NCBI GenBank assembly: GCA_001595915.1
Contig: LSSG01000050.1
Coordinates: 1 to 47,106, forward strand
Source of the DNA: Thermoplasmatales archaeon SG8-52-3
GTDB taxonomy: Archaea; Thermoplasmatota; E2; DHVEG-1
Length of the DNA: 47,106 nucleotides
Reading direction: 5' to 3'
Positions 25,755 to 34,287 of this stretch are shown one piece after another. Position numbers and translations under genes: made by a program. The notes under the pieces were generated by a model. The model did not search any database and was not told the DNA's origin. It saw nothing but the letters and a program-made list of their open reading frames with translations. The stretch's first letter is position 1; every line of letters starts with the position of its first letter.

Positions 25755-25772
25755 CTTATATACTATATAAAA
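25755..25772 (-). promoter_or_regulatory. Promoter of the hydrogenase-hypF operon
   Basis: The 83-nt gap between hypE and the small-subunit gene contains, on the minus strand, TTTTATATAGTATATAAG, an extended TATA region. Transcription should begin near 25738, leaving a short leader that includes the GGAGG site. The hydrogenase operon therefore does not depend on the hypE promoter. Confidence 0.5.
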
Positions 25773-25793
25773 ATTTGTGGAAATAAAAAAATA

Positions 25794-26849
25794 TTAACAA
25801 ATTCTTGGAATAGGGTCTCCAATAGGTTTATGCAAATTTCGTTTTCCTCCAACAGTTGTTTTTAGAACTACCCCTTTAATTTTATCTGTTGCTTCCCCGA
25901 TAATTGCTGCATTCTTACCTAATGGATGTTTTCTTATTGTTGCAAAAACCTCCTCTGCTTTCTCTTTAACAACGCCAAGAACAACCTTTCCTTCATTGCC
26001 AATTTCTAATGGATCTATCCCAAGCATATCACAAGCTGATTTAACACCATTAGGTATTGGAATATTTTCTTCTTCTAAAATAATTCCAATATTCGACTTA
26101 TCACTGAACTCATTTACAGTGTTTGAAAGGCCACCACGTGTTGGATCTTTTGCAGAAACTATGCCTTTTTCTAATAATGCTTTTTCCATTAGTCCATTAA
26201 TAGGAGCAATATCAGATTTAATTTTAGTTTCAAAGCCATAACCTTCCCTAAAAGACATAAGAGCAATACCATGTTCGCCAATGTTACCAGAGAGAATAAG
26301 TATATCCCCATTTTTAAAGTTTGAATCTAGAAGCCATCTCTTATTAAAACTGCGATATCTTTTAACTTCTTTTATGTTATTATCAAGAGTATCTGTTCTT
26401 TTCCCAATTCCACTTGTATTTATCATAAATTCCTGTATTGCTCCTTTTTCAACAACTTTTGTATCACCTGTTACAATAGGAACATTTGCTTCATTTGAAA
26501 CCCTGCTCATACTTTGTACAATCTTTTCAAATATATCAATTGAAAGACCTTCTTCAACTATAAAACCGGATGATAAAGCAATAGGTTTCGCACCCATTAC
26601 AGATATATCATTAATAGTTCCAGCAACAGCAAGAGAACCAAGATCTCCTCCAGGAAAAATTATTGGTTGTACAGTATGAGAATCAGTAGTAAAAACAATA
26701 TCATCAATGACTGCTGAATCATCAAGCATAGAAAGTGGGATTTCTGCAGATGTTTTGGTATTTCCAAAATATTTCAAAATTTTTTGTTTTATTAGTTTAT
26801 CCATCAATTGTCCGCCAGCACCATCTGCAAGTTTTATTTTATCTACCAT
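25794..26849 (-). CDS. hypE: Hydrogenase maturation protein HypE
   Basis: HypE dehydrates its own C-terminal thiocarboxamide to thiocyanate and gives the CN groups to HypCD. The protein ends PIGDPIPRIC, with the required terminal Cys. The start of the fold is KLADGAGGQLMDKLI, followed by the PurM-like ATP site (DDSAVIDDIVFTTDSH, VTGDTKVVEKG, ARDPTRGG-like AKDPTRGGLSN). I place the start at ATG 26849 (351 residues). An ATG 19 codons upstream (26906) overlaps the ATG of the divergent gene, while the predicted promoter puts transcription start at about 26853, giving a nearly leaderless mRNA. Confidence 0.92.
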   Translation of the reverse strand: MVDKIKLADGAGGQLMDKLIKQKILKYFGNTKTSAEIPLSMLDDSAVIDDIVFTTDSHTVQPIIFPGGDLGSLAVAGTINDISVMGAKPIALSSGFIVEEGLSIDIFEKIVQSMSRVSNEANVPIVTGDTKVVEKGAIQEFMINTSGIGKRTDTLDNNIKEVKRYRSFNKRWLLDSNFKNGDILILSGNIGEHGIALMSFREGYGFETKIKSDIAPINGLMEKALLEKGIVSAKDPTRGGLSNTVNEFSDKSNIGIILEEENIPIPNGVKSACDMLGIDPLEIGNEGKVVLGVVKEKAEEVFATIRKHPLGKNAAIIGEATDKIKGVVLKTTVGGKRNLHKPIGDPIPRIC

Positions 26850-26871
26850 TTTATATTCATGCGATACATAA

Positions 26872-26888
26872 CCTTTATTTATAGTATA
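26872..26888. promoter_or_regulatory. Shared bidirectional TATA region, hypE and the 26905 gene
   Basis: CCTTTATTTATAGTATA can be read as a TATA box on both strands. A start 25 nt to the right falls on the ATG at 26905; 25 nt to the left falls beside the hypE ATG at 26849. Both messages would be leaderless or nearly so. Confidence 0.45.
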
Positions 26889-26904
26889 TGGTTCCTGGTG
26901 GAGC

Positions 26905-27204
26905 ATGATTGGAGATATACTTACTTCTCTTTTTGGTGAAAGTTATGCATGGCAGGATATTGTAATTGCTGTTGTAAGTATTCTTTTTGGTTTTATTCTT
27001 TTACCGCAATTAAAAGATGTCTGGCATGGTAAATCAAAACTAAATTTATTTACTGCTAGTTTAACTACAATCGGATTGTACGTTTTAGCAATAACCTTTT
27101 TTACAATGCATTTTTGGATTTCATTTTTTGCTGAATTATTTTCAGGCACAATTTGGTTATTATTATTCGTTTTTTCATTGAAAAATTTTAGAAAAAGAAA
27201 ATGA
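26905..27204 (+). CDS. Small membrane protein with PQ-loop-like motif
   Basis: The 99-residue protein has three or four hydrophobic segments (about 18-36, 48-69, 71-92) and a basic end (KNFRKRK). The first helix contains FILLPQLKDVWHGKSK, which looks like the PQ-loop of SWEET/SemiSWEET proteins, and its size (one three-helix bundle) fits a SemiSWEET. The match is to a short motif only, so a sugar-transport role is a guess. It is divergent from hypE and runs into the 3' end of mtnP with no gap. Confidence 0.6.
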   Translation: MIGDILTSLFGESYAWQDIVIAVVSILFGFILLPQLKDVWHGKSKLNLFTASLTTIGLYVLAITFFTMHFWISFFAELFSGTIWLLLFVFSLKNFRKRK

Positions 27205-28068
27205 TTACTTTTGTATAAATCGTTTTAATAAAACCTTATTTACTTGTTGATTGCCTTTTTTTGTTATTTGATCGCGGGGAGTTATAACAGCATTATCTAA
27301 CGCTTTTTTACATTCACATGTTCTTTCATATTTTATTTTAGGTACCAATTTTTTAATAATATCTGCCATGTTTTTATCATTTTTTTTCAGATTTTCAACA
27401 ACAGACGCAACAGTTACATCTTCTTCTCCTTCATACCAACAATCATAATCTGTAACAGTAAGTATTCCACATGAACATATTTCAGCCTCTCTTGCAAGTT
27501 TTGCTTCTGGTGCAAGTGTCATTCCAATAACATCAACATTCCAGCTACGATACAAATTCGATTCTGCTCTTGTTGAGAACTGTGGACCCTCCATACATAT
27601 ATAGGTTCCATTATGTACATCCACCCCCTGGTCATCTACTGTTTTATAAGCTAATTCTGAAAGAATTTTACAGAATGGATCGGCAAATCCAGCATGAACA
27701 ACAATTCCTTCATCAAAAAATGTGGTTTCTCTTTTTGTTGTTCGGTCAATTAACTGATTTGCAATTACAAAATCACAAGGTTTAATTTCCTTTTTTAAGC
27801 TACCAACTGCCGCTGTTGAAATTAGATATTCAACTCCACATTCTTTCATTGCAAAAACATTTGCTCTATAGTTAACCTTGTGTGGGGGAAACTGATGATT
27901 TTTCCCATGCCTAGGAAGAAATGCTACTTCGATATTTTCAATTTTACCTATTGTTAGCTTATCAGAAGGTTTCCCAAAGGGAGTTTCCACTTCAATTTCC
28001 TCGGTGTTTTTTATAATTCCAACATTATATAGACCGCTACCACCAATAATTCCAATTTTAATAGACAT
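27205..28068 (-). CDS. mtnP: S-methyl-5'-thioadenosine phosphorylase (MtnP type)
   Basis: The product has 287 residues. It splits methylthioadenosine (or the thioinosine analogue) with phosphate into adenine (or hypoxanthine) and methylthioribose 1-phosphate, the salvage step after polyamine synthesis. Motifs are GIIGGSGLY (phosphate loop), LPRHGKNHQFPPHKVNYRAN, STAAVGSLKKEI, CMEGPQFSTRAES, DVIGMTLAPEAKLAREAEIC and VTDYDCW. The ATG at 28068 is preferred to an upstream TTG. The divergent gene encodes adenine deaminase, the next enzyme if adenine is released. Confidence 0.92.
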   Translation of the reverse strand: MSIKIGIIGGSGLYNVGIIKNTEEIEVETPFGKPSDKLTIGKIENIEVAFLPRHGKNHQFPPHKVNYRANVFAMKECGVEYLISTAAVGSLKKEIKPCDFVIANQLIDRTTKRETTFFDEGIVVHAGFADPFCKILSELAYKTVDDQGVDVHNGTYICMEGPQFSTRAESNLYRSWNVDVIGMTLAPEAKLAREAEICSCGILTVTDYDCWYEGEEDVTVASVVENLKKNDKNMADIIKKLVPKIKYERTCECKKALDNAVITPRDQITKKGNQQVNKVLLKRFIQK

Positions 28069-28167
28069 AATAATCAACTACTTATCAAATTACAAATAAG
28101 GTTGAAGAATCAAAATAATAAAAAGTTTTTTGATTTAACAAAGATAACTAATATTTGAGGATAATAA

Positions 28168-29793
28168 ATGATTACTGAAGTAAAGGGCAATATTGTTGAT
28201 GTTCAAAATCAAAATATTAATTCTGGTATAATCAAAATAGAAAAGGGGAAAATAATTGATATAAATATTGTTGAAAATGAATTTGAAAATTATATAATTC
28301 CTGGTTTTATTGATGCTCATGTCCACATAGAAAGTTCAATGCTTACACCATCGGAATTTGCTAGAGTTGCTTCTATTCATGGTACTGTTGCTGTAGTAAC
28401 AGATCCTCATGAAATTGCAAATGTGCTTGGAATAAAAGGCGTTTATTATATGTTAAACAATGCATCAAAAGTTCCATTTAAATTCTATTTTGGTGCGCCC
28501 TCTTGTGTACCTGCCTCACCTTTTGAAACTAGTGGAGCTGCAATAAATTTTAAAGATATTGATTTACTTTTAAAAAATGAAAATATTAAGTTTCTTGCAG
28601 AAATGATGAATTATCCAGGTGTTGTTAATAATGATAAAGAAGTAATAGCAAAAATCAATTTAGCAAAAAAATATTCAAAACCAATTGATGGTCATGCCCC
28701 TGGATTGAGCGGAAAAACTCTTGATAAATATATAAAATGTGGAATTTCAACAGACCATGAATGTTTTAGTATAGAAGAAGCTCGTGAAAAGATTAAATTT
28801 GGAATGAAAATATTAATAAGAGAGGGAACTGGTGCTCGTAATTTTGACGAACTTCAACCTTTAATTGAAGAAAATATTGATAGTTGTATGTTGTGTAGTG
28901 ATGATAAACATCCTAATGATTTAATTAAAGGTCATATTAATCTTATTGTTAAAAAAGCAATTAAAAATGGTATTGATCCAATTAAGGTTTTAAGAGCTGC
29001 ATCTTTGAATCCAATTGTTCATTATAATTTAGATGTTGGATTACTTCGTATTGACGATCCTGCAGATTTTATTGTTGTTGACGATTTAAAGAAATTAAAT
29101 ATTTTAAAAACCTACATTAATGGAATACAGGTATCAAGAAATAATACATCGCTCATTTCAAGTTTCAAACCAGAGATAAAAAATAATTTTAATATTGTGT
29201 TGAAAAAAAAGAGCGATTTTATTGTAAAGTCAATTGATAAAAAAATAAATGTTATTGTTGCTATAGATGGACAACTTATAACAGAAAAAGTAATTGAAAA
29301 ACCATTGATTTCAAATGAAAAAATTATATCAGATACAGATGGAGATATTTTAAAAATATCTGTTATAAATCGATATGAAAATACTAAACCTTCTATAGGT
29401 TTTATTAAAAATTTTGGATTGAAAAAAGGTGCTATTGCATCCAGTGTTGCCCATGACTCTCATAATATAATTGTTTTAGGTGTTTCAGATGAGAATATCT
29501 GTAAAGCAGTTAACCTATTAATTGAAAATAAAGGAGGGCTATGTGCAGTTGGAAATGGAAGAAAGATTATTCTACCTTTACCTATAGCAGGTATAATAAG
29601 TGACAAAAAATTTGATTGGGTGGCAAAAAAGTATGAAGAAATTGATGAAGCTGCCAAGCAATTAGGTTCAAATCTACAAGCTCCATTCATGACTTTATCC
29701 TTTATGGCTCTACCGGTTATCCCAAAACTAAAAATAACTGATAAAGGACTATTTGATTCTGAGAATTTCAAGTTTATTTCCCTTTTTACGTAA
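28168..29793 (+). CDS. ade: Adenine deaminase
   Basis: The 541-residue metalloenzyme converts adenine to hypoxanthine and ammonia. It is an amidohydrolase: PGFIDAHVHIESSMLTP carries the first metal His pair, TDPHEIANV and DGHAPGLSG follow, and LCSDDKHPNDLIKGHINLIV supplies the catalytic Asp. The C-terminal adenine-deaminase-specific domain includes SSVAHDSHNIIVLG, LCAVGNGRK and QAPFMTLSFMALPVIPKLKI. The length is typical. The ATG follows TTTGAGGATAATAA. Divergent from mtnP, together forming a methylthioadenosine-to-hypoxanthine salvage path. Confidence 0.94.
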   Translation: MITEVKGNIVDVQNQNINSGIIKIEKGKIIDINIVENEFENYIIPGFIDAHVHIESSMLTPSEFARVASIHGTVAVVTDPHEIANVLGIKGVYYMLNNASKVPFKFYFGAPSCVPASPFETSGAAINFKDIDLLLKNENIKFLAEMMNYPGVVNNDKEVIAKINLAKKYSKPIDGHAPGLSGKTLDKYIKCGISTDHECFSIEEAREKIKFGMKILIREGTGARNFDELQPLIEENIDSCMLCSDDKHPNDLIKGHINLIVKKAIKNGIDPIKVLRAASLNPIVHYNLDVGLLRIDDPADFIVVDDLKKLNILKTYINGIQVSRNNTSLISSFKPEIKNNFNIVLKKKSDFIVKSIDKKINVIVAIDGQLITEKVIEKPLISNEKIISDTDGDILKISVINRYENTKPSIGFIKNFGLKKGAIASSVAHDSHNIIVLGVSDENICKAVNLLIENKGGLCAVGNGRKIILPLPIAGIISDKKFDWVAKKYEEIDEAAKQLGSNLQAPFMTLSFMALPVIPKLKITDKGLFDSENFKFISLFT

Positions 29794-29826
29794 ATTTTAT
29801 CTATTTTTTATTGTTTGAACCTTTCA

Positions 29827-30273
29827 ATGCAATACGTTGTAATGTGCATAGGAAATAGAGATGGTGGGGATGATGCGATAGGACCATATATTGCAGATAA
29901 GTTAAGTTCTGAAAATCTTGATAGTATTAAGGTAATTGACGCAGGTATAGTTCCCGAAAACTATACCTCTATTGTTAAACAAGAAAAACCAAAAACCCTT
30001 TTTATTATTGATGCAGTTGAAATGGGACTTAATCCAGGAGACATAAGAATTGTACCCAAAGAAAAAATTGGAGTTCTGACAATATCAACCCATGGTATTC
30101 CAATTTCAGTTTTAATAGGATACTTAGAGCAATATATTTCAGATATAATTTTTATTGGTATTCAACCAAAAGAAATGTCTGGTAAAATAACTACTTATGT
30201 AAAAGAAAGTGGAGATTTTTTAGTAAATGTATTCAAGGAAAAAAATTTTAAAATGATTAAAACACTCAATTGA
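29827..30273 (+). CDS. hycI: Hydrogenase maturation protease (HycI type)
   Basis: The product has 148 residues. This endopeptidase removes the C-terminal tail of a [NiFe] hydrogenase large subunit after nickel insertion. Its metal-sensing residues are visible: IGNRDGGDDAIGPYIADKL (Asp of the first site), IDAGIVPENYTS, LFIIDAVEMG (second Asp) and the His in STHGIPISVLIGYL. The probable target is the large subunit at 23.5-24.7 kb, which has a 30-residue tail after DPCMSCTNR. I chose ATG 29827 over TTG 29815. The GNAT gene begins 11 nt later. Confidence 0.9.
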   Translation: MQYVVMCIGNRDGGDDAIGPYIADKLSSENLDSIKVIDAGIVPENYTSIVKQEKPKTLFIIDAVEMGLNPGDIRIVPKEKIGVLTISTHGIPISVLIGYLEQYISDIIFIGIQPKEMSGKITTYVKESGDFLVNVFKEKNFKMIKTLN

Positions 30274-30284
30274 GATGATAATTT

Positions 30285-30806
30285 ATGAATATAACAATAA
30301 GAAGTGAAAGTAAAAATGATTATAATCAAATTAGAAAAATAAATGATTTAGCTTTTGGTCAGGAAAATGAAGGAAAGTTGATTGATTCATTAAGAGAAAA
30401 ATCTGATTTTAGTAATTTACTATCTATTGTTGCTGAAACAAATGATGAGATTGTTGGTCATATATTGTTTTATCCAATCAAGATAAAAAATGATGATTTA
30501 GAGCATACCATTTTATCCCTTGCACCAATGGCCGTTCAAACAGAATATCAAAATAAGGGTATTGGAAGTAGGCTTGTAAAAAAAGGTTTAGAAATTGCAA
30601 AAGAACTAGGCTTTGCTGCTGTAATTGTTGTTGGACATCCCAAGTATTATCCAAGGTTTGGATTTAGGTCTGCTAAAAATTGGAATTTGAAACTTCCATT
30701 TGATGTTCCCGAAGATGTATTTTTGGCTTTAGAATTAAAGGAAAATGCCTTAAAAAATATAAGTGGAATTGTTAATTTTCCAAAAGAATATTTTGATGCT
30801 ATGTAA
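30285..30806 (+). CDS. GNAT family N-acetyltransferase
   Basis: The 173-residue protein is a single GNAT domain that should move an acetyl group from acetyl-CoA to an amine. The order is MNITIRSESKNDYNQIRKIN, then VGHILFYPI, the motif A core LAPMAVQTEYQNKGIGSRLV (Q-x-x-G-I/G-S CoA loop) and VVGHPKYYPRFGFRSA, as in YhbS-like members. The acceptor is unknown. It follows the hycI-type gene on the same strand with an 11-nt gap, and GAGATGA precedes the ATG. A link to hydrogenase maturation is not supported beyond position. Confidence 0.88.
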   Translation: MNITIRSESKNDYNQIRKINDLAFGQENEGKLIDSLREKSDFSNLLSIVAETNDEIVGHILFYPIKIKNDDLEHTILSLAPMAVQTEYQNKGIGSRLVKKGLEIAKELGFAAVIVVGHPKYYPRFGFRSAKNWNLKLPFDVPEDVFLALELKENALKNISGIVNFPKEYFDAM

Positions 30807-30818
30807 TAAATTATTATT

Positions 30819-31016
30819 TTATTGTAAAATTTTCAGATCTTTTGCAATATATCCCTTTATTGTAATTTCTTTTGTATACTCAATTTTGTCTCCTTTATTT
30901 AAAAAAATTGACCAAAAAGGAATTTCATTTTTATGGACAAAGACCTCTTCACCGTCTTCTCCTTTAATAAATCCATATCCTTGTTTAACATTATACCATT
31001 TAACTTCTCCTTTCAT
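30819..31016 (-). CDS. Cold-shock domain protein
   Basis: The 65-residue protein is one cold-shock OB fold that binds single-stranded RNA or DNA. RNP1 appears as GYGFIKGEDG (normally KGYGFI) and RNP2 as VFVHKNEI. The opening MKGEVKWYNVKQGYGFI is standard. AAGGAG lies 12 nt before the ATG. Cold-shock proteins are uncommon in archaea outside some mesophilic and cold-adapted lineages, so this is a hint about lifestyle. Converges with the GNAT gene. Confidence 0.9.
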   Translation of the reverse strand: MKGEVKWYNVKQGYGFIKGEDGEEVFVHKNEIPFWSIFLNKGDKIEYTKEITIKGYIAKDLKILQ

Positions 31017-31062
31017 ATTATTGTTTCAACTCCTTAAAAAATCTAATTTTAGAAAATATATT

Positions 31063-31233
31063 TTAAAATGATTTTTCACAATTTTTACATATATTATTTG
31101 ATTCTGAATTTATTCTTTTTATAAAATCTTCACAAGTATCACTTTCAAAAACTGGTATCATTTTACTGCTACATCTAATAATCTTATTACTCTTTTTTTT
31201 ATTATCTTGAGATTTATTTCTTCTTTTATTCAT
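31063..31233 (-). CDS. Small Cys-containing protein, 56 residues
   Basis: A short frame starts at ATG 31233 and encodes MNKRRNKSQDNKKKSNKIIR, then a 36-residue C-terminal half with Cys at 21, 34, 49 and 52. The last two form CKNC near the end (NICKNCEKSF). The Lys/Arg/Asn-rich start and four Cys suggest a small zinc-binding, nucleic-acid-associated protein. A TATA-like box (ATATATAAAA, 31271-31280) and a GAAGG about 10 nt before the ATG support expression. The next gene on this strand is the cold-shock protein gene, 46 nt downstream. I recognise no family. Confidence 0.6.
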   Translation of the reverse strand: MNKRRNKSQDNKKKSNKIIRCSSKMIPVFESDTCEDFIKRINSESNNICKNCEKSF

Positions 31234-31434
31234 TTTTTAATGCCTTCATTTTTTTTGATAAAAAACAAATATATATAAAATCCATAACTCCATTTTAAAA
31301 GAGAAAGAATTCCAAATTTTTTATTTTATTATCATACCCTCAACAAGGTATTATGTTTAAATAGTTTTGTATTAAAAAATAAAGAAAGATTTTTTGTAAA
31401 AAATGATGATATTGAACCTAATTTCATTTATTTA

Positions 31435-31602
31435 CTAAAATCTTTTTGGCTTATGTTTCTGATAACAGTCCCTACAGTAGACAGGTCTTGTACCGTCTGG
31501 CTTGAAAGGAACTTCAGTTGTTTTCCCACAATCTGCACATGTTACTTCGTGCATTTCTCGAGGGCCTCTATTGAACCCTCTACCTCTATTGTCTCTATAC
31601 AT
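31435..31602 (-). CDS. CxxC-x17-CxxC zinc-ribbon protein
   Basis: The 55-residue protein is a single zinc ribbon: CADCGKTTEVPFKPDGTRP, then VYCRDC, with two CxxC pairs 17 residues apart. It has an Arg/Gly-rich N-terminus (MYRDNRGRGFNRGPREMHEV) and a basic tail (QKHKPKRF). This layout is a known small domain often found in archaea and in candidate-phylum bacteria, with unknown function; RNA contact is likely. I chose ATG 31602; a TTG at 31632 would add ten residues that are not typical of the family. Confidence 0.85.
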   Translation of the reverse strand: MYRDNRGRGFNRGPREMHEVTCADCGKTTEVPFKPDGTRPVYCRDCYQKHKPKRF

Positions 31603-31752
31603 ATAACATATTTTCCTTTTATTTTTTAACAAACCAATATAGAAATAATATTTAAGACTATCTTAAAAGACAACTTTTTTAAAAATTCTAAATCTTAATT
31701 AGAAATTGAGTATTAAATCCTGTTTTAATATTAATTTTTTATATAAATATCA

Positions 31753-32166
31753 TCAATCTTTAAAATTGATTTCTTCTTTAAAAGTCCTTATTGGTTTAAT
31801 AATTACTCCTTTTATTTCACTTTTATCAAGATTGATATTCAAATTATCATCTAAATCTAAAATTGGCTTATTTTGTTCTGGAATAGATTTATTTTCGGAT
31901 TTATAAAAAATATTTCTAAAAGTTATTTCTTCCTTCAACATTAAAAAAAGAATGATTAGTCCTACTATTGAAATAATCCAAATGATTAATAAAGCAAATA
32001 AATCTAAATATTGTTCGCCAAATTTATTTATGTGTATTAAAATTGATTTACTATCACTTAAAAACGCGATAAATGTTCTATAGGTCATTACAAGTAAACA
32101 TAACATTCCTATGATGTAACCAGGAACTATTAATAATTTGTACTTAATTCTATCTTCCTCCTCCAA
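31753..32166 (-). CDS. Two-helix membrane protein, unknown
   Basis: The protein has up to 137 residues. Hydrophobic helices lie at about 10-32 and 53-77 with a short polar loop between; the last 60 residues are hydrophilic and presumably cytoplasmic. I recognise no family. The start is uncertain: TTG at 32166 fits a leaderless message from a TATA-like box near 32195. But the codons that follow contain a perfect GGAGGAGG, which would suit a start further in, where no ATG, GTG or TTG is found until residue 21. Confidence 0.6.
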   Translation of the reverse strand: MEEEDRIKYKLLIVPGYIIGMLCLLVMTYRTFIAFLSDSKSILIHINKFGEQYLDLFALLIIWIISIVGLIILFLMLKEEITFRNIFYKSENKSIPEQNKPILDLDDNLNINLDKSEIKGVIIKPIRTFKEEINFKD

Positions 32167-32256
32167 ATATTGAAGGATTGAATAATAGATTAAAATATAA
32201 ATGTTACTAATAAAATAAAAAGATTTTTTAAAAACTAAAAAAATAGAGAGAAAAAA

Positions 32257-34065
32257 CTATTTTTTATTTGTTTTTTCTTCTTTTTTTTCTTTTTTAGGTT
32301 TTGAAAGTATGAGGAAAAGTAAAACCAATAAAAGCCCGATTATCATGATGATTATTATTAAGATATTGTTTTGTTCAGGAATATCTTCTTCATCAAGAAT
32401 AATTGTAATATCAATTGTCACGACTGTATCATTATCATCTGCTGAAATGTTTATTTTGTAATTTCCAGGTGTTGTCCATTTGTGAATTACATTAAAGGGT
32501 TCTCCAGATTTAAGATAGATACTTTCATTTATTTTTCCATCACCCCAGTCAACCGTATATTTTATTTCATCATCATCTTCATCAATTGAAAATATTGAAA
32601 ATTCATATTCAATATCTACCAATCCTTCAGTTGGTCCACTGACATTTGGTTTTGATGGTGGATGGTTTGGTTTTGTGATAACAGCAGTCGATAAATCTGT
32701 ATCACTTGCACCATTGTCATCTGTTACAATTAATATAACACTGTAATCTCCTGGGGTTGAATAATTATGTTTAACAGTTTCACCTAATGCTGTTGTTCCA
32801 TCTCCAAAGTTCCAGAACCATTCAGCAATATGACCATCAGAATCATAGCTTAATGAGGCGTTAAATTCAATATCCTCATTTATAAAACCAATGTATGGTT
32901 CTCCACCTGATAAATCCGCGATTGGAGGTTTGTTAGATATTTTAGTAGATGTAGGTATAACTCCCCCGCCACCATTGCCACCACCTCCATTTTCTTCTTT
33001 TACTATCTTGAAATGGGCTGTGACATTTTTGTTTTCAGTAATATTAATTGATGCTGGGTTGTTATTTCCACTTAAATCTTCACTCCAATGATCAAATTTG
33101 CTTCCTTCAGAAGCAATTGCTGTAAGATTTACTATATCACCAAAATGATAGGGGCCATAATTATCTATATCAACTACTCCATTTCCATCAATGTTTATAT
33201 GTAATGTGAACAATGTTTCTTGTTCAGAAAAAACTGCAGTGATATTTTTATTATCATCTATTAATATTGATATCGGATTTTCATTACCTGATAGATTTCC
33301 TTCCCAACTATCGAAATTCCAACCTTCGTCTGGTTGTGCAGTAAAATTTACAACAGATCCAAATAGATAATATGATAGATTTGGTGAAATTAAAACACTA
33401 CCATTACCAGTTATATTAATTGTTAAAATGTATTTATCCTGAACAAAATTTGTGTTTACTAATTTATTACTATCCATCAAAACACTTTCAGGATTTATAC
33501 TAGATTCTATATCTCCAGTCCAATTGTTAAAGTTCCAACCCAAATCAGCAACAGCAGAAACATTTACAACTTGACCATATGAATAAAATGTCTTATCGGG
33601 GTCTTTTATTACTGATCCATTTCCATTGATATTAATTGTAAGAGTAAAATTTGCATTACTTACTGTAAAGTAAGAAATTCTATCAGAACTTATTGTCCAC
33701 TGCCAGCCACATTTAAAAATTCCTAGTTGAATATTCCAAGTTCCTATTTTTGCTGAATCATTTAATAAAAAAGAACAATTAACAATATATTTTGATTCAT
33801 TTGAATAGTAAACAACATTTCCATCAGGATCTCGAATTCTTAATTTTAACAAATAATTATATCCAAAAGCTTGTCCAAGTCCATATATGATTTCGCCTTT
33901 AAAAAAGGAATCTTTTGAGGTCTCAAAATCTTCTTCAAATGTTCCAACAGTATGGTGACATGCACTAACTGTTATTGCTGAAATTATCAATATTGATAGA
34001 AGACAATACACAGTTAGTAATGATATCAATTTTCTTGTGATTTTTTTTCCAAATATTATATTCAT
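32257..34065 (-). CDS. Membrane-anchored surface protein with three InlB-type repeats and two PKD-like domains
   Basis: The product has 602 residues. A signal sequence (about 12-36) is followed by an unassigned domain (37-137). Three repeats of about 70 residues, at 139-208, 212-281 and 285-354, each open with T-NING-GSV-like strands and include GWNFN-W or its equivalent, the divergent InlB B-repeat (bacterial repeat) pattern. A poly-Gly linker (about 360-368) leads to a PKD domain (378-465, with EWFWNFGDG and STPGDYSVILIVTDDNG) and a second Ig-like domain (468-557). One membrane helix (567-587) and a Lys/Glu tail end the protein. The ATG at 34065 follows GGTGGG; GTG 34074 overlaps that site. 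It is likely an adhesin or surface-layer component. Confidence 0.85.
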   Translation of the reverse strand: MNIIFGKKITRKLISLLTVYCLLSILIISAITVSACHHTVGTFEEDFETSKDSFFKGEIIYGLGQAFGYNYLLKLRIRDPDGNVVYYSNESKYIVNCSFLLNDSAKIGTWNIQLGIFKCGWQWTISSDRISYFTVSNANFTLTININGNGSVIKDPDKTFYSYGQVVNVSAVADLGWNFNNWTGDIESSINPESVLMDSNKLVNTNFVQDKYILTINITGNGSVLISPNLSYYLFGSVVNFTAQPDEGWNFDSWEGNLSGNENPISILIDDNKNITAVFSEQETLFTLHINIDGNGVVDIDNYGPYHFGDIVNLTAIASEGSKFDHWSEDLSGNNNPASINITENKNVTAHFKIVKEENGGGGNGGGGVIPTSTKISNKPPIADLSGGEPYIGFINEDIEFNASLSYDSDGHIAEWFWNFGDGTTALGETVKHNYSTPGDYSVILIVTDDNGASDTDLSTAVITKPNHPPSKPNVSGPTEGLVDIEYEFSIFSIDEDDDEIKYTVDWGDGKINESIYLKSGEPFNVIHKWTTPGNYKINISADDNDTVVTIDITIILDEEDIPEQNNILIIIIMIIGLLLVLLFLILSKPKKEKKEEKTNKK

Positions 34066-34287
34066 TTTTCCCACCTATTTACATCAAGTTTTGTAAGTTC
34101 CCTTATTAACGTGTTTTTGTACAATTGTTACCTAGTTTCTTTACAGTAGTTGTCTAAATATTTCTTAACTAAAATTTAACAAGAAATTTTAAAATTATAA
34201 ATAAAAATTATATAATAAAATTAATAAAATATTTGCCTAAGTGGAGTATTAAATATAATTATGCAAAAAAATAGTTATAAAGAGACT

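Noticed and set aside
26281-26679. 132-codon plus-strand frame inside hypE
   Set aside because: It is antisense to conserved HypE motifs, with no start signals of its own.
26850-26906. Longer hypE start with 19 extra codons
   Set aside because: The ATG overlaps the ATG of the divergent gene, and the family N-terminus fits the start at 26849.
30763-31071. 102-codon plus-strand frame after the GNAT gene
   Set aside because: It overlaps the end of the GNAT gene in another frame and the whole cold-shock gene in antisense.
31330-31360. Small hairpin (ATACC, loop, GGTAT) as a possible small RNA or terminator
   Set aside because: The stem is only 5 bp and nothing else supports a transcript.
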